DNA of 62,970 nt from Byssothecium circinans (Eukaryota; Ascomycota; Dothideomycetes; Pleosporales; Massarinaceae), in NCBI GenBank assembly GCA_010015675.1, contig ML976990.1, positions 688,246-751,215 on the forward strand, written 5' to 3'. Shown here piece after piece: positions 11,965-22,974 of this stretch. The notes under the pieces were generated by a model. It was given only the letters and a program-made list of their open reading frames with translations. It was not told the origin of the DNA and searched no databases. A program made the translations under genes and the position numbers. Every line of letters starts with the position of its first letter. The stretch's first letter is position 1.

Positions 11965-13481
11965 CTACTCCTGCCTGACCTCCTTCTCCTTGATAACGGG
12001 CACCAAGCCCTTAGCATAGAACTCCTTGCCAAACCTCTCAACCTCCTTGGTCAGCGAGGAATGGCTCCTCGCCGGACGCACACCCTCCACGCCCTCCAAC
12101 GTCTTACCCTCGAACTGCTCATTGAAGTTCCTAACGAGCTGCTTCCAGTTCGTAACGGGGCGACCCTTGTGCAAGTGCGCCAGGATCCACCTCCTCTCTT
12201 CCTCGACGTACGCGACGACGACCTCACGGAAGCGAATCTCAGTGTTGCGACGGATCTGCTGCACGGTGCGCTTGTTCAGCGTCGTGATGGCTTCCTGCGA
12301 GTTCCAGTCCTTGGGCGGCGCGTTGGCGAAGATGCGCTTCGCGCCCTTGTGGTCCGTCAGCTTGACCACCAGCTTGAACTTCTGGTCCAGGATCGTGCCG
12401 TCGGGCTGGCGCTCCCAGCGGCCGGGCACGAACTGCGTGAAGACCGGGTGCGAGGGGAACTCGTCGTCGGGGGCGCGGAGGTTCGTCGCCGTGGGGCCCC
12501 AGACTACGTTGCGGAAGAGCTCCGGCTTTGCCGTGCCTTTGAGCGGCGCCGTGTCCTCTTCGGCGCCCGAGTCGTAGATGTCGGGGCCGGCTTTGGTGGC
12601 GGCGGCGATGAGGGCGGCGTCGACTGGGCTGTTCTCGTCAACGATGCGGGATTTGCGCTTCATGATGGGTTGCATGAGCGTGATACTGCCGTTGGCCGAC
12701 GTAGCTGCGGTAGAGGCCGTCGCAGTCGACGAGGTTGACGTGCGACGAGAGTCGGTACCGGAGCCGGAAGCCTCTGCGCCAGCGTCGTTGCCAGTCTCAA
12801 CGTTCCTAGTCTCGGCCTCGGTCTTGGGCTTCTTTTCGGCCTGCTTCGTTGTGACGGCCAGCTTAGGCTTCTTGGAGACGACGAAATTGGCAGGGGTGGC
12901 AGAAGTCTTCTTGGAGCGTTCAGGCTTCGTCTTCGGGAAGCTGACAGGAGCGGGCGTGATAAACTTGTACGTCGTGAATCCGGTCTTCTGAGGAGCGAGA
13001 GCCTTGTTGACCTTGGCAAGCTTCCTGTTCAGAGCGCGTGCCTCCAGCTCGAGAGAGGCCTTGAGCTTCTTGGGGTTTGTCTCCAGGTCGTTCTCAAAGT
13101 CCGTATCGTACTCGGAGTCTTCGTCGGCTGACAGTAGCTTGGCCTGAGATGCGGTACGCTTGTTGCCTAAAGAGAAGAGTAATGAGTTAGCGACATTCGA
13201 TCGGAGAGTGAACAGTATGCATGTTGGGGATACATACCTGGAGTGGGAGAGATGTCTCCAGCGCTGCTGAGAGAGCCCCTGGTGAAGCTAGGAGAGTCAC
13301 TCATGACGGTATCGTTGGTGTCGTTGCCGTTGATCGCGTTCAGTGCTGGAGAAGAGGTGGTACCAGTAGAGTCGGAGAAGTCGTCGGGGGTGGAGGGAGT
13401 AGCCTTGATGGGAGAGGCAATGAGCAGAGCCACAGTGGCGAGGTCGTCGAGGGTCAAGCCGGACGGAGTGGGGCTCGTCAT
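11965..13481 (-). CDS. Unknown nuclear-like protein, Lys- and Ser-rich with a conserved C-terminal block
   Basis: Two exons, 13481-13238 and 13166-11965, are joined across a 71-nt intron (gtatgt to tttag), giving 481 residues. The start is the ATG giving MTSPTPSG; an upstream TTG extension is not used. The N-terminal 230 residues are Ser/Thr/Lys-rich and likely disordered, with an EDSEYDTDFEND acidic patch. From about 245 on the sequence looks folded, with KRKSR, then FPSHPVFTQFVPGRW, a Trp/Arg-rich helical part and charged helices to the end. I do not recognise the family. A chromatin or nuclear role would fit the composition but is only inference. A long antisense frame over this gene reflects codon bias. 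Confidence 0.75.
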
Positions 13482-16226
13482 GATGAGGAGCAAATATTAT
13501 GCGTAATATTGATGTGAGATAGGATATGGTCTTCAGCGTCAAAAGCGCAAAGAGGCCTCAAGCGGCTCTTGTCCGACAGAAAGAGTGTATTAGTTTCCGG
13601 GCGCAAAAGCGATGTTCAATCCAGGACAGTCGACAGTTGAGCTGAGCAATTCGAGCTGGCCAAGTTGTTTCAGGTGATTAGCAGTCAGGGTAGGCCGGAG
13701 AAAAGGATTAAGAAGATGTCGTAGTTGTGGTCGTGGTCGTTGATTGTAAGTTGGTAATCGTCAAGAGAAGAGAGTCGCCGCAGGCAGAGACTCCAAGAAG
13801 AAAAGAAGTTGTCGAGTAAAGCTGAGGCGGAGGCGCGAAGATAAATCTTAATTCTGACGCACGGACGCCTTGAAACTGGAAAGAGGCTGTTATTGTTGAT
13901 GAGACAACAATAGGCGCGTCGCAACAGAGCCCGTTTGTCGTCTCTACCTCCACGTGAAATTGGAAACAGCAGATCCAAGAGCCAATCATAGAGGGATACA
14001 GCCACAGGAAACAAGGCTATGAAATACCGATGGTATGGTAATTGAGGTTCTGAATAGCTGGAGTAGTGGGCCTGGTCGTTGGTGAAGCCCTGTTTTGACT
14101 GATCGTGAACTACAGTTGAGCGACTTCACCTTCGATAGGCGGCCCGTCCTATTGAGAATTGCAACGTATAATAGTAATACCGATCACTATGTTTGATTGC
14201 TATTGTAGTTCTCGCGCCTAAATTCCTTCGAGATGGGAGAAGACCTGGTAGTTTGTGGGCCTCACCTCGGTTTTGTGCGGGCAGCGGACCTCTGAGATGG
14301 GTGCCCGTCTGACCTCAGATACTCTGGATCCGCCTCTGGAATCAAATGTCAGTTTGTTCTTCCGTGGGATCGATGGAGTCGGCAAGTGGTTCATTGCGGT
14401 CCTAGAACAGGCGCCGCTGAAGATGATACCGATTATTGGAAAAGAGGTCCAAGTATCTTCCATCCAGGATCTTTGGCTCCTCATAGTCCCCAATCGAGTG
14501 TATCTTGAGAGATTGTTAGTACATGCCCACGGGTACAGAGTTGTAGACCGAGGCGAACAAATGCTTCAAATCATCAATCCAGAAAATGGCTCCCGCCTCA
14601 GCCTCTCTTACAAGTACTGATAAATACGCCAATGGAAGCTTGAATAAACCGGTGAAAGCCTCCATCGGATGCATAAAACATGATCTTCCTTTCAGTGTTA
14701 GCGGAAGCGGCCAACAGTCTTCTCCGCCATACCTTCCATCCTCCACACCCCGAGTTGACCAGACCAGCTTTCCGCACTCCTGCTTGCATGTTCGTAGAAT
14801 ATCTGCACACAGGCTGTCGTGGAGTTCCTCGCGAATCATGCTCCGAGTGTCTTTCGATCTCCATTGCGTTGGCACAGATAATACACATTGAAGAGCTTGA
14901 CGATAGAACCTGTACTGGGATCTGCACCAGATGTCTTTTCCGGGGTGTAATAAATAGACCTTTGCCGAAGGAATGAGCCTGCGTTATTGACGTTGATGTG
15001 TCCAGTAGAGCATCTGTCGTACGTCTGATCACGCCTCGCTCGAACTGCAAACCCCATTCTTGCAAGTAGTCGCCACTATCTTGTTGCCAGCAGGAGAATG
15101 TCTAGGGTCCATGATTAGCGTATCTGGAACGGCAAGGGGACAGGGGCCCAGATAATTAATATACTCATCTCCTCCAACATCCCGCGTCTCGACCATCTCG
15201 CAGTATCAGCGCTAGCCGCCTACGACAATCGCGCATCCAAGGCTGAGAGACACATCCAGTGCATCGCGAACGTAAGCGCGCTGAACTTCAAGCCAGCAGT
15301 CAATGCGGTATGTTGGACGTTTTCATGGGATTGAGCAAGCAAGAAAAGTCGAAGAATTGGTGGTTGCAGAAAGAAGGAAGGAAGGAGGAAAGGAAGAAAC
15401 AAAGCAGTCCTTAAGTAAGGCACCACAGCACCCCTCCCTTGACCCTTTCAAGCTAAAACGTAGGCACCAACGCCCACGTCCGTGTAACGCATCATCGGCG
15501 AACTGGAAAAGTCTCCTTCAAGGCGCATCCAAGACCGCGCATTATAGCGCCGAGCTAAACACCGATGAAACCCAAAGTCGAGCAAAAAAAATCGAGATCG
15601 AAAGTTGAGAACCGTAGATGTGAAAGGCAAGGAATAGCGATAAAGTGTAATTAAGAGGGTTTATGACAGTTGAGGGAAGGAAAGAAGAAGTCTTGGAATA
15701 GAACCGATAGAGTTGTGACGCGGAGGAGAAAATGGTCTGCGACGCACTGTGCAGTTTCCCATATATTATCGGCGCGATGGAATTGTGCTCTGTCATAGTA
15801 AGGGCCCGTTAGTGGCGGCAGCCTGATCGACGTACGAGACCGGCTGTGCCAGCAGCAGGTTTTGTTATGGCGGTGAGTTTGTCGTGCAGTGATGGAGCGA
15901 GGGCGCCATCGTGTCTGGGCGACGAAGGGTGGAGATTGATATGATAATCGATAGCGACGGAGAACTCGATTGGAGGGAAGATGAGGTTGTAAAGGTGAAG
16001 GGCGAAGTAGTATGTAGGAGAGGAGAAAGATATTAGAGAGAAAAGAGATCGCCACGTAAGGGCTGAAATATACAAAACACCGGGCGACGCTAAGAGTTAT
16101 TTCACTGCACTATCTTTCACCTTTACCGCTCCTTCCGTCCCACCCACCCAGCTACACCGATCCCTCACCCCTCAACCTTCACACCCCGCTCCCTAGTCAC
16201 CTATCCCCCACCTTCCCCTCACCCAC
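13482..16226. other. Long gene-poor interval
   Basis: No gene is firmly supported. A minus-strand frame near 14516-14875 contains ILRTCKQ, faintly like the LRTC+Q motif of fungal F-box-like proteins. Its flanks are broken among frames, so at best it is a gene relic. The region next to 13481 is the promoter and leader of the gene above. Pyrimidine-rich tracts lie near 16110-16210, just beyond the ligase stop. Confidence 0.4.
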
Positions 16227-18480
16227 TCAACTACTCTCTACCTCTCCCCGCGCCTCTGCCCACTCCCTCAGCTTGAACTTCATAACCTTCCCACTTCCCG
16301 TAAGCGGCACCTTCCCATCCCAGTCGTCACCCTCCCAAAACACCTTCATAGGCGCCTTATGGCGTCCCAGCACCTTCCTCACCCACTTCTTCACCTCCTC
16401 GAGGCTCAGCTTGGGTGCACTGGCGTCTGGGGAAGAGGAAGTGAGGAAAGCGACGGGAACTTCGACGTACTTCGGGTGCGAGATACCGATGACGATGGCG
16501 TGGGAGATGGAAGGGTGGGCGACGAGACGTTCTTCGATTTCAAGGGGGTAAATGTTTTCGCCTCCTGCGGTTGTAGTTGCTATTAGCTCGGGAGAGATTG
16601 GATAATGAGGAGGGAGGAAAATAGGGGTCAAGTCATCAACCCATGCAGTGATAGGGTACAATCAATGGGACGTGGGGATAAGAGGTGAGTGGAAAGGAAA
16701 GCCAAAACATACCACGAATAATAATATCCTTAAACCTCCCCGTAATACAACAATACCCCTCCACATCAAGCATCGCCTCATCCCCGGTAAACAACCACCT
16801 CTCCCCCTCCGCATCCTCCCTGAAGACTTCTGCTGTCTTCTCCTCGTCCGCCCAATACCCCCTGCAGACCTGATACCCGGCGACGCAAAGCTCGCCCCTA
16901 ACGCCGATCGGCACGACCCGTCCCTCGCGATCTACGATCTTGACTTTCGCATGCGGCATTACGCTCCCCACCGTCGTGAGGCGCGTGAACATGCTGTCTT
17001 CCCGCGTGGCGTTGAAGATGGTGGGACTAGCTTCCGTCATGCCGTAGCTGGATGTGAAGTCTACCATGCCGAGTTCAGAGACCATGCGCTGCATGAGCCA
17101 TTTGGGCACGGGGCTGCCTGCGACGATGCCAGTGCGGAGGTGCGAGGTGAAGGACGCGGGTTTGGGGGCGTTGACGATGGATTCCATCATGGCGGGGACG
17201 CCGTGGAGGGCGGTGCAGGAGTAGTCTGAGATCGCGGCGACGGTGGCATGGGCGTCGAAGGATTCGGCGGGGTAGATGATGCGGGCGCCGTGGGTGAGGA
17301 CGGCGAGGAGACCGAGGGTGAGCCCGAAGCAGTGGAAGAGGGGTGGGGGACAGCAGAGGGTGTCGGTGGGGGTGAGGGCTAGGCGGTCGCCGATGAAGCG
17401 GGAGTTGTTTATTAGGTTGCTGGGTTGCAGGTCAGCCATTGCACTGAGGGATTGGAAATAGTGACGTACTGATGGGTGAGCATGGCGGCTTTGGGACGGC
17501 CAGTACTACCGCTTGTGAATTGGAGGTTTGCTACATCATGGGGACTTATTATGCCGTCGAAGATGTCGAGGATATGCTCTGGTATTGATTGCGCTTCGCC
17601 CACGAACTCGTCGTATTTGATGAAGTCTTCATCTCCTCCTCGTATCAGACACACAGTCTGTAGATCCGGTATTGCAGACCCAACATCTTTCTCTTTCAGT
17701 CTTTCTAGTAGCGGTTTATTATCGAACCTTCCAATGTTCTCACTCGTGAATAATATCTTACACTCTAACTCTCAAATTAGCATGTGGCTTTCCGTCTTCT
17801 CTCACTCAGTGATCAGGACCAACTTACTCGTATGTTTAAGCGCAAACTCCATCTCCGTGGCCGTGTACGTATTATTCAATGTAACGCAAATCGCGCCGAC
17901 CCTCACACAAGCAAAGAAGACCACAACATACTTCTCACAATTCCCACTCATTATTCCCACGCGATCCCTCGGTCTTACTCCGCTCTTCAACAGTGCTCGC
18001 GCGAGAATGTTTGTTTGCTCCCATAGCTGCGTATATGTCCAGCGTGCATTCGTCCAAGGAATGACAAGGCATTCGTTGTCGGGGTATATACTCGCTTGTT
18101 GCGCGAGAAGCTGCGAGAGAGTAATCTGGAGGAGCGGGGGGTCGAGAGGGCCGGTTACGATGGAGACGTTTGGGTAGGGTGGGAGGATGTAGGGATCGAT
18201 TTGGAGGAGGGTTTGGTTTAAGCGCTGAAGGGCATCGTTTCGCGGTTGATCGTACAACTCCGCCATATTGCTTCCTTTCACGTAGCCCTCCCTACGCAAT
18301 TGGAAATGAAGTATTCGTCTGGGCCACTAACCGCTGCTCTCCCAGCGCAGCAGGAGCCGTATGCTTGGTGAAGAAGCCAAAGCTGAGATAGACGAGATAC
18401 AACGACGCGACAACGTACGCGCTCACCCAGAAAGTTTCGAATAGTGCCGATACAGAAGGGGTGGAGCTAAGCTTCGTCAT
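16227..18480 (-). CDS. SidI-type acyl-CoA ligase (siderophore acyl precursor)
   Basis: An AMP-forming acyl-CoA ligase, closest in character to SidI. By family knowledge SidI activates mevalonate to mevalonyl-CoA for the hydroxamate acyl group of fusarinine-type siderophores. Five exons: 18480-18332, 18291-17828, 17764-17470, 17419-16713, 16564-16227, giving 650 residues. Visible motifs are P-loop FTSGSTGRPKAAMLTHH (about 288-304), YGMTE (about 428-432), FTGDE (about 511) and the hinge FKDIIIRGGENIYP (about 530-544). Exon 1 encodes a hydrophobic, membrane-like segment that is unusual for SidI. An alternative start at 18266 in exon 2 would remove it and leave an imperfect PTS2-like RLNQTLLQI near the N-terminus. 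Six GATA palindromes lie upstream. Confidence 0.85.
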
Positions 18481-19751
18481 TGTGAATTCGCTGATGCCTC
18501 GGATCTAACTCACCTTGTTTGAATCCAACATATGCTATCAGGTACGTATCCATTCCGCTAGGATTCACTCTATTCAAGCTTGTGACAGTGACATAGGGTG
18601 GGTTCGATCCATACCACCGTACCATCGCAGGTACGGCCTGAAAACGCAGACAGCGCCGTCGACATCATCACTTCTCAGGCCGCCAAAGTAAATCTGTCGT
18701 TCTAGCTAGGCACAGTAACCCGTTCGAGACCCTTCCGGGATCTTCTGCCCAAAGAGATGCGTGCAGGAAACCTCGGCGTCGTCAAGCTGGACTCGCGTCG
18801 TGGTCCATCCCACCCATCTCATCTGATAAGATCTGCATCCTTGCTTCATGCTTTACCCGACATCGGCGCAGCGAAAACTTTTATCAGATTGAGAATGGCA
18901 GCATGTGATTGGGTGATGGTACGGAAATGTAATGTGGGATGCTTGGGGGAGATGGTACGAGCGCCCGTTATCGTTGCGTAAAGTTATCAGATCCGCTTTT
19001 GGCGAGTGTGGGCGGAACATCTCGGATCTGATAAAATTTTCTCGTATGACTGGGCCACGTACGCATACGAGCACCTGGCTGCACATGCCGATACGATCTA
19101 ATCAGAAAGATGAATCACATATACACAACTGTTTTATATGGTGAGTTACGCTCATAAAAACCGTTCCTCACCCTCTCTATTAATCCACGCCCACGAAACT
19201 CGCAGTTGAACCAATCCGTCCCCCTCAATAATAATTATTTCCCCAACATGAAAGGGACTAGGGCGTGACTCCACTCCACACCGAGTGGGTCAATCAGATA
19301 AAAAATTCTACCCCGGTTCAAAATAATTGCCGAGACACGCTTGCTGCAGCCACGGCATGATGGTGGCTTTAAGGTTATCTGATCCGCACCCTGCAGATTT
19401 TGTGGCTTTCTCGGCCGAAGGGGGCCGTGCTTATGACGTGTGGGCTATGGCGTGTTGGGCGCATGGGCTGTCGCATGCGTATGCACGATGCAGGTTACAT
19501 GCTACATGTGGGGGTAACATAGGCATACGAGCGGAAACGGGCTATTAGGAGGCTTGTTTGCATAATTGCTGATCGTACATACATTGAAGTATGTATAGAA
19601 GTTGACGTGTAACGTTAAGTTGATTGAGAAATTGAAGTTGAATAGTAAAGTGTTGAAATTAACCTTGGTGAAAATTGTGGAGCTATGCGGAAGTCGGGAT
19701 GCTGATATTATAGGAACGCCATTGCGAATCGATGCTGAAGTAAAACCCTCA
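18481..19751. other. Promoter region of the SidI-type ligase
   Basis: A gap of about 1.27 kb between the ligase start and the stop of the SidF-type gene, both on the minus strand. It holds six ATCWGATAA palindromes (18821-19383) and no supported gene. An AT-rich stretch at 19560-19700 lies nearest the SidF 3' end. A GGTTCGATCC string near 18600 is not part of a recognisable tRNA. Confidence 0.6.
18821..19383. promoter_or_regulatory. Six GATA-type iron-repressor elements upstream of the ligase
   Basis: Perfect ATCWGATAA matches, either strand, at 18821-18829, 18881-18889, 18984-18992, 19026-19034, 19293-19301 and 19375-19383. The sites at 18984 and 19375 extend to TTATCWGATCCGC, and the one at 19026 carries the CGG flank on its other side. 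ATCWGATAA is the known target of the fungal GATA repressors of siderophore genes (SreA, Sre1, Urbs1, SRE families). Density and position upstream of a siderophore gene make iron repression the natural reading. Confidence 0.8.
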
Positions 19752-21128
19752 TTATAACTTCGCAAGAGCATCCAAACTCGGCCGCACCTTAGCCTCCCCA
19801 TCCCAAACAAAAGGACTGAGCGTGAAGAACTTTTCGCGGTTGACCATCATGAGCGCACTCCGCTTATGCGGCAAATCCATCAGCTTCTCAACGTGGAAGC
19901 CGTGGGCAAAGTCATAGGCGAGTACCGTGCTGCTTGTTGCAGCTGGTTCGCCGACAAGATTCCAGGTGCGAGGCTCATCGAGGAACATGTAGTGCATGAG
20001 TCCAGTCCACCACGCAGAGACGCGGTACGGGCCTCTGAATCTGACGTCTCCTACCAGTGAGTGTCGACCGCGGTCATAAGGTGATGCGAGGTAATGAGCA
20101 CCCATGTGGTCCTCCTGCAAAACGGTCAGTACGCATTCCATTGGAGATATGCAGATGGAACATACCATGGCCCAGTAGACTTCAAAATAGGCAAAAAGCA
20201 CATCATCAAAGGCGGCAAACATGGTCAGGACGTGAGGATCTTCATGCAGCTTGCGCAGGTACTCGCGGTGCTGCTCCAGCGTCCCGGTTTCGTTCCAGCC
20301 AGCAGCAACACGTGGGTCGTTCTGCCAGACATTGAACAGATGCAGGTGCTCATCGTTGGTATAGTCCAGGGCAATCATGGTAAAGTGCTCCTGCAAGTGC
20401 GGAACCCAGCGGCTGTAGATGACAGAGCCAGGTGCTGGCTTGGGTCGCCGCACAGGGTGCATTGTATGGCGTGGAAGCGCAGGGAACTGAGTGCTAGGTG
20501 CATTTTGGTAGGGAAAGGGTGGGTACTCAGCCGTGATCGGCCTATTGGAAGCATCGAGATGGGGTGCCCATACAGGACGGGCGCCAAACGGAGACGCGGC
20601 GCCCTGCCAGAACGTAGCCCGCAGAAGGAGGTGACCGTCGTGTGGAGATGATGTATTCGAACCGCGAGGATGAGGAGCGAACAGTCCGGTAGTGTAGAGA
20701 TCTGAGGCCAGTGATGCAGCACCTTTACCAGAGAAGAGGATGCGGAGGTGTTCGACTAGGGGATGGAATGACACAAGAGCATACGCTACGAGCCATAGCT
20801 GCGGAACAGAAGGTTGCTCTCCACTCCAGGACACAGTCACAAAAGGTGATCGTCGCGCTCTAGCCCAAGAGCTGTTGTCGCCCTTTGGCGGAATATCGCT
20901 GCCGGTCAGGAAGGCCTCGTCACTGAACGATATTGCGGCATTGTGTAGCAGCGTCGGCGGTGAAACACCATTATCCTTCCCGTGGGCTGCGGACAATTCA
21001 ATACGGTAGCTCTTGGGTTGACCCGACGCGGCGGTGTTTGTTATAGCGTATGCTGTAAGATAAGGGTGCGGTAGCTTCAGGATAAAAGGACCGGTATTGG
21101 CCTTGGGTCGCTGCGTTTGTTGAGCCAT
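19752..21128 (-). CDS. SidF-type N5-hydroxyornithine acyltransferase
   Basis: GNAT-fold acyltransferase of the siderophore (SidF/IucB-like) family. By family knowledge it transfers anhydromevalonyl from CoA to N5-hydroxyornithine. The coding sequence is 21128-20166 joined to 20114-19752, giving 441 residues. The 51-nt intron (gtatgt to ttgcag) is a multiple of three and has no stop, so an unspliced reading gives 458 residues; splicing restores VYWAM-EDHMGAHY. The C-terminal half has typical blocks: QNDPRVAAGW, YFEVYWAMEDHMG, RGRHSLVGD and a Trp-rich stretch. The protein ends in AKL, a peroxisomal PTS1-type tripeptide, matching the known peroxisomal location of this step in Aspergillus. It diverges from the SidA-like gene, sharing a 607-bp intergenic region. 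Confidence 0.87.
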   Translation of the reverse strand: MAQQTQRPKANTGPFILKLPHPYLTAYAITNTAASGQPKSYRIELSAAHGKDNGVSPPTLLHNAAISFSDEAFLTGSDIPPKGDNSSWARARRSPFVTVSWSGEQPSVPQLWLVAYALVSFHPLVEHLRILFSGKGAASLASDLYTTGLFAPHPRGSNTSSPHDGHLLLRATFWQGAASPFGARPVWAPHLDASNRPITAEYPPFPYQNAPSTQFPALPRHTMHPVRRPKPAPGSVIYSRWVPHLQEHFTMIALDYTNDEHLHLFNVWQNDPRVAAGWNETGTLEQHREYLRKLHEDPHVLTMFAAFDDVLFAYFEVYWAMVCSICISPMECVLTVLQEDHMGAHYLASPYDRGRHSLVGDVRFRGPYRVSAWWTGLMHYMFLDEPRTWNLVGEPAATSSTVLAYDFAHGFHVEKLMDLPHKRSALMMVNREKFFTLSPFVWDGEAKVRPSLDALAKL

Positions 21129-21735
21129 TGGGACAGAAGTGCAAATCAGGTTGCAAGAAGAAATAGAATATGATGAAGTTTGTGCGAACGGAAAAGTAGT
21201 TTCGCTGGAATTCAGACGGAATGCGCGAAGATTGGTACGTCAAACCCAGGATGAGGTCGATGGAAAGGCAAACGGAAGCTATGGCCATTTCCAATACGCA
21301 GGGTTAGATGCTCGAGCTATGTTCTATACGCTAGGGTAAAAAGTGTGGAAAATATCTGGCGGATAGTGTGGGGGGTATCGACGGGGGTCAATGGCGGTCT
21401 GCTCCGAGTGGTGCGCCATGTGGGGATGTGTCTCATGCACGTCGGTGAAGCTCTGCGTCAGTGGCAGACGCCGCTAAGCTGTTCCAGTGACCATGTTAGA
21501 TGAGTTTGACGTGCTGATGTTTTTTGTCGGGTTACCACGGTAGTAGCATATTCCGCTCTAACGAACTCGGCCTGACAACTAGAAGATCACCCCACGGAAG
21601 AGTCGTGGCCAAAGCTCCTTGGACGACAAAATATCGGAAAGCGGCTGTTTGAGCTGCAACTCTGTTGTTGTATAGTTCATCAGTTGTTAGCCACGAGCAG
21701 CTCCCTCCGTTACTAAGATATCCCGAAACGTCACC
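21129..21735. other. Divergent promoter between SidF-type and SidA-like genes
   Basis: A shared upstream region of 607 bp. I found no ATCWGATAA site in it, unlike the other cluster promoters. Partial elements such as atatctgg and ggatag occur near 21350-21365. No gene is seen. Confidence 0.55.
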
Positions 21736-22974
21736 ATGTACGACCTCGTCTGCATAGGCTTCGGCCCTGCGCAGCTTGCAACTGCCATTGCGAACCGCGA
21801 AGCGAGGAAACCAACCAAAGTGCTCTTCGTTGAGCGCAAGCCAGCATTCTCATGGCACAATCCCCATCTTGCTCGAACGCGAATGGAGAACCCGTTTCTC
21901 TTGGACCTCGCCACGGTACGGAACCCGCGATCTGCCTTCAGTTATGTCAACTACCTGCTGGTAAAGAACCGGCTAGTAGAGTTCGCCAACTCAGACCGTC
22001 CCAACCCGCTTCGCATGGAGTTTGAGGAGTATCTTCAGTGGTGCGCAGAGCAATTCAAGGACGAGGTGCGATATGGAAGTGAAGCTGTACAGGTGAAGGC
22101 GGAGAGGGGAGATGGGGTGGTGAAACATTGGAACGTTGTGGTCAAGGACGGAAGCGGAAAGCTGTCCACAGTGCAGGCAAGAAGCATCGTGGCTCCCTTC
22201 CCGCCCGAAAAGCGCGAGCAGAAGGAGAAGGCACGACCGCAGGCCCTCACCAGCGTCAACTTTCTCGCCGGCCAGCGCATCGTGGCCATCGACGATTACC
22301 TAGCCAAGCGGGACGATATAAGGGAACGACGCGAGGTACCCCTCAATATCGCTGTCGTCGGCTCTGGACAGCAGGCGGTGGAGATACTTGACGACCTCTT
22401 GTCGTGCCCGAGATTGGGCAACATCACCATCGTCACCGAGAACGAATCACTCGCGCCGCTGAAGGTCTTGAGCGATGGACGGGAGCCGCCACACCCAAGG
22501 CTCTGCTCGATCTGGGCTAGACCAGACTGCGGGCAGAAGACGTCGACGTCAGCGTCATCTGAGCTCATCCAGAGCATCTACTCGCGAGGATACGAGAAGT
22601 TGGTAGCTTCAAAGGGCAAACACGGCCTGCGCGTCGTGATCGCCAAGGACACAGCGGAGCCCTGCTCGACGGCGGACGTGATCATCGCAGAACAGATGCC
22701 GCCCAGTCAGCTCGCCAACAGCGCCCTCTTCCAAGACATAGACTCGCTGGTGCTGGGATGTCGGCAAAAGGGTGACAGCCTCGAGGAGGTGCAGTTCAAG
22801 CGTGGCACCGTGGTGGAGGGCTGCCGGCTGTATCTGGTGTCGGCGCACTCAGAGGGCGGGCGGTCATTGGCCAAGGATATTGCGGTCGGTGCTGGAGAGG
22901 TGGTGGGCGCGCTGGCCGTGACGGGACAAGAGAAGACGCGCCTGTCGGGCATTTCCATCTCCGCTAGGATGTGA
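21736..22974 (+). CDS. SidA-like flavin N-monooxygenase, diverged active site
   Basis: Homolog of L-ornithine N5-monooxygenase (SidA), the FAD/NADPH enzyme that starts hydroxamate-siderophore synthesis. Single exon, 412 residues, against about 500 for SidA. Visible are the FAD motif GFGPAQLA (8-15), the SidA-type block around M50 with DLATVRNPRSAF (57-68), RMEFEEYLQWCA (93-104) and the NADPH motif GSGQQAVEI (209-217). Two things are odd. The family block normally reads FLKDLA, with a lysine that contacts ornithine in A. fumigatus SidA; here it is FLLDLA with Leu56. The segment around 240-265, which normally carries an NE-x-FNPE motif with another substrate Asn, is replaced by an unrelated Pro-rich stretch. 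The protein may be a paralog with changed substrate or lost activity. Confidence 0.75.
   Translation: MYDLVCIGFGPAQLATAIANREARKPTKVLFVERKPAFSWHNPHLARTRMENPFLLDLATVRNPRSAFSYVNYLLVKNRLVEFANSDRPNPLRMEFEEYLQWCAEQFKDEVRYGSEAVQVKAERGDGVVKHWNVVVKDGSGKLSTVQARSIVAPFPPEKREQKEKARPQALTSVNFLAGQRIVAIDDYLAKRDDIRERREVPLNIAVVGSGQQAVEILDDLLSCPRLGNITIVTENESLAPLKVLSDGREPPHPRLCSIWARPDCGQKTSTSASSELIQSIYSRGYEKLVASKGKHGLRVVIAKDTAEPCSTADVIIAEQMPPSQLANSALFQDIDSLVLGCRQKGDSLEEVQFKRGTVVEGCRLYLVSAHSEGGRSLAKDIAVGAGEVVGALAVTGQEKTRLSGISISARM

Noticed and set aside
12026..12738. Plus-strand frames of 183 and 225 codons opposite the 11965-13481 gene
   Set aside because: They lie antisense to a better-supported spliced gene and reflect its GC-rich third positions; no domain or sensible composition.
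14516..15065. Minus-strand frames with an ILRTCKQ string, a possible F-box-like gene
   Set aside because: Flanking sequence is split among frames without good splice sites; too weak for a gene call and only noted in the gap entry.
18590..18640. GGTTCGATCC string resembling a tRNA B-box
   Set aside because: Arms do not pair properly and no A-box or acceptor stem is found at the expected distance.
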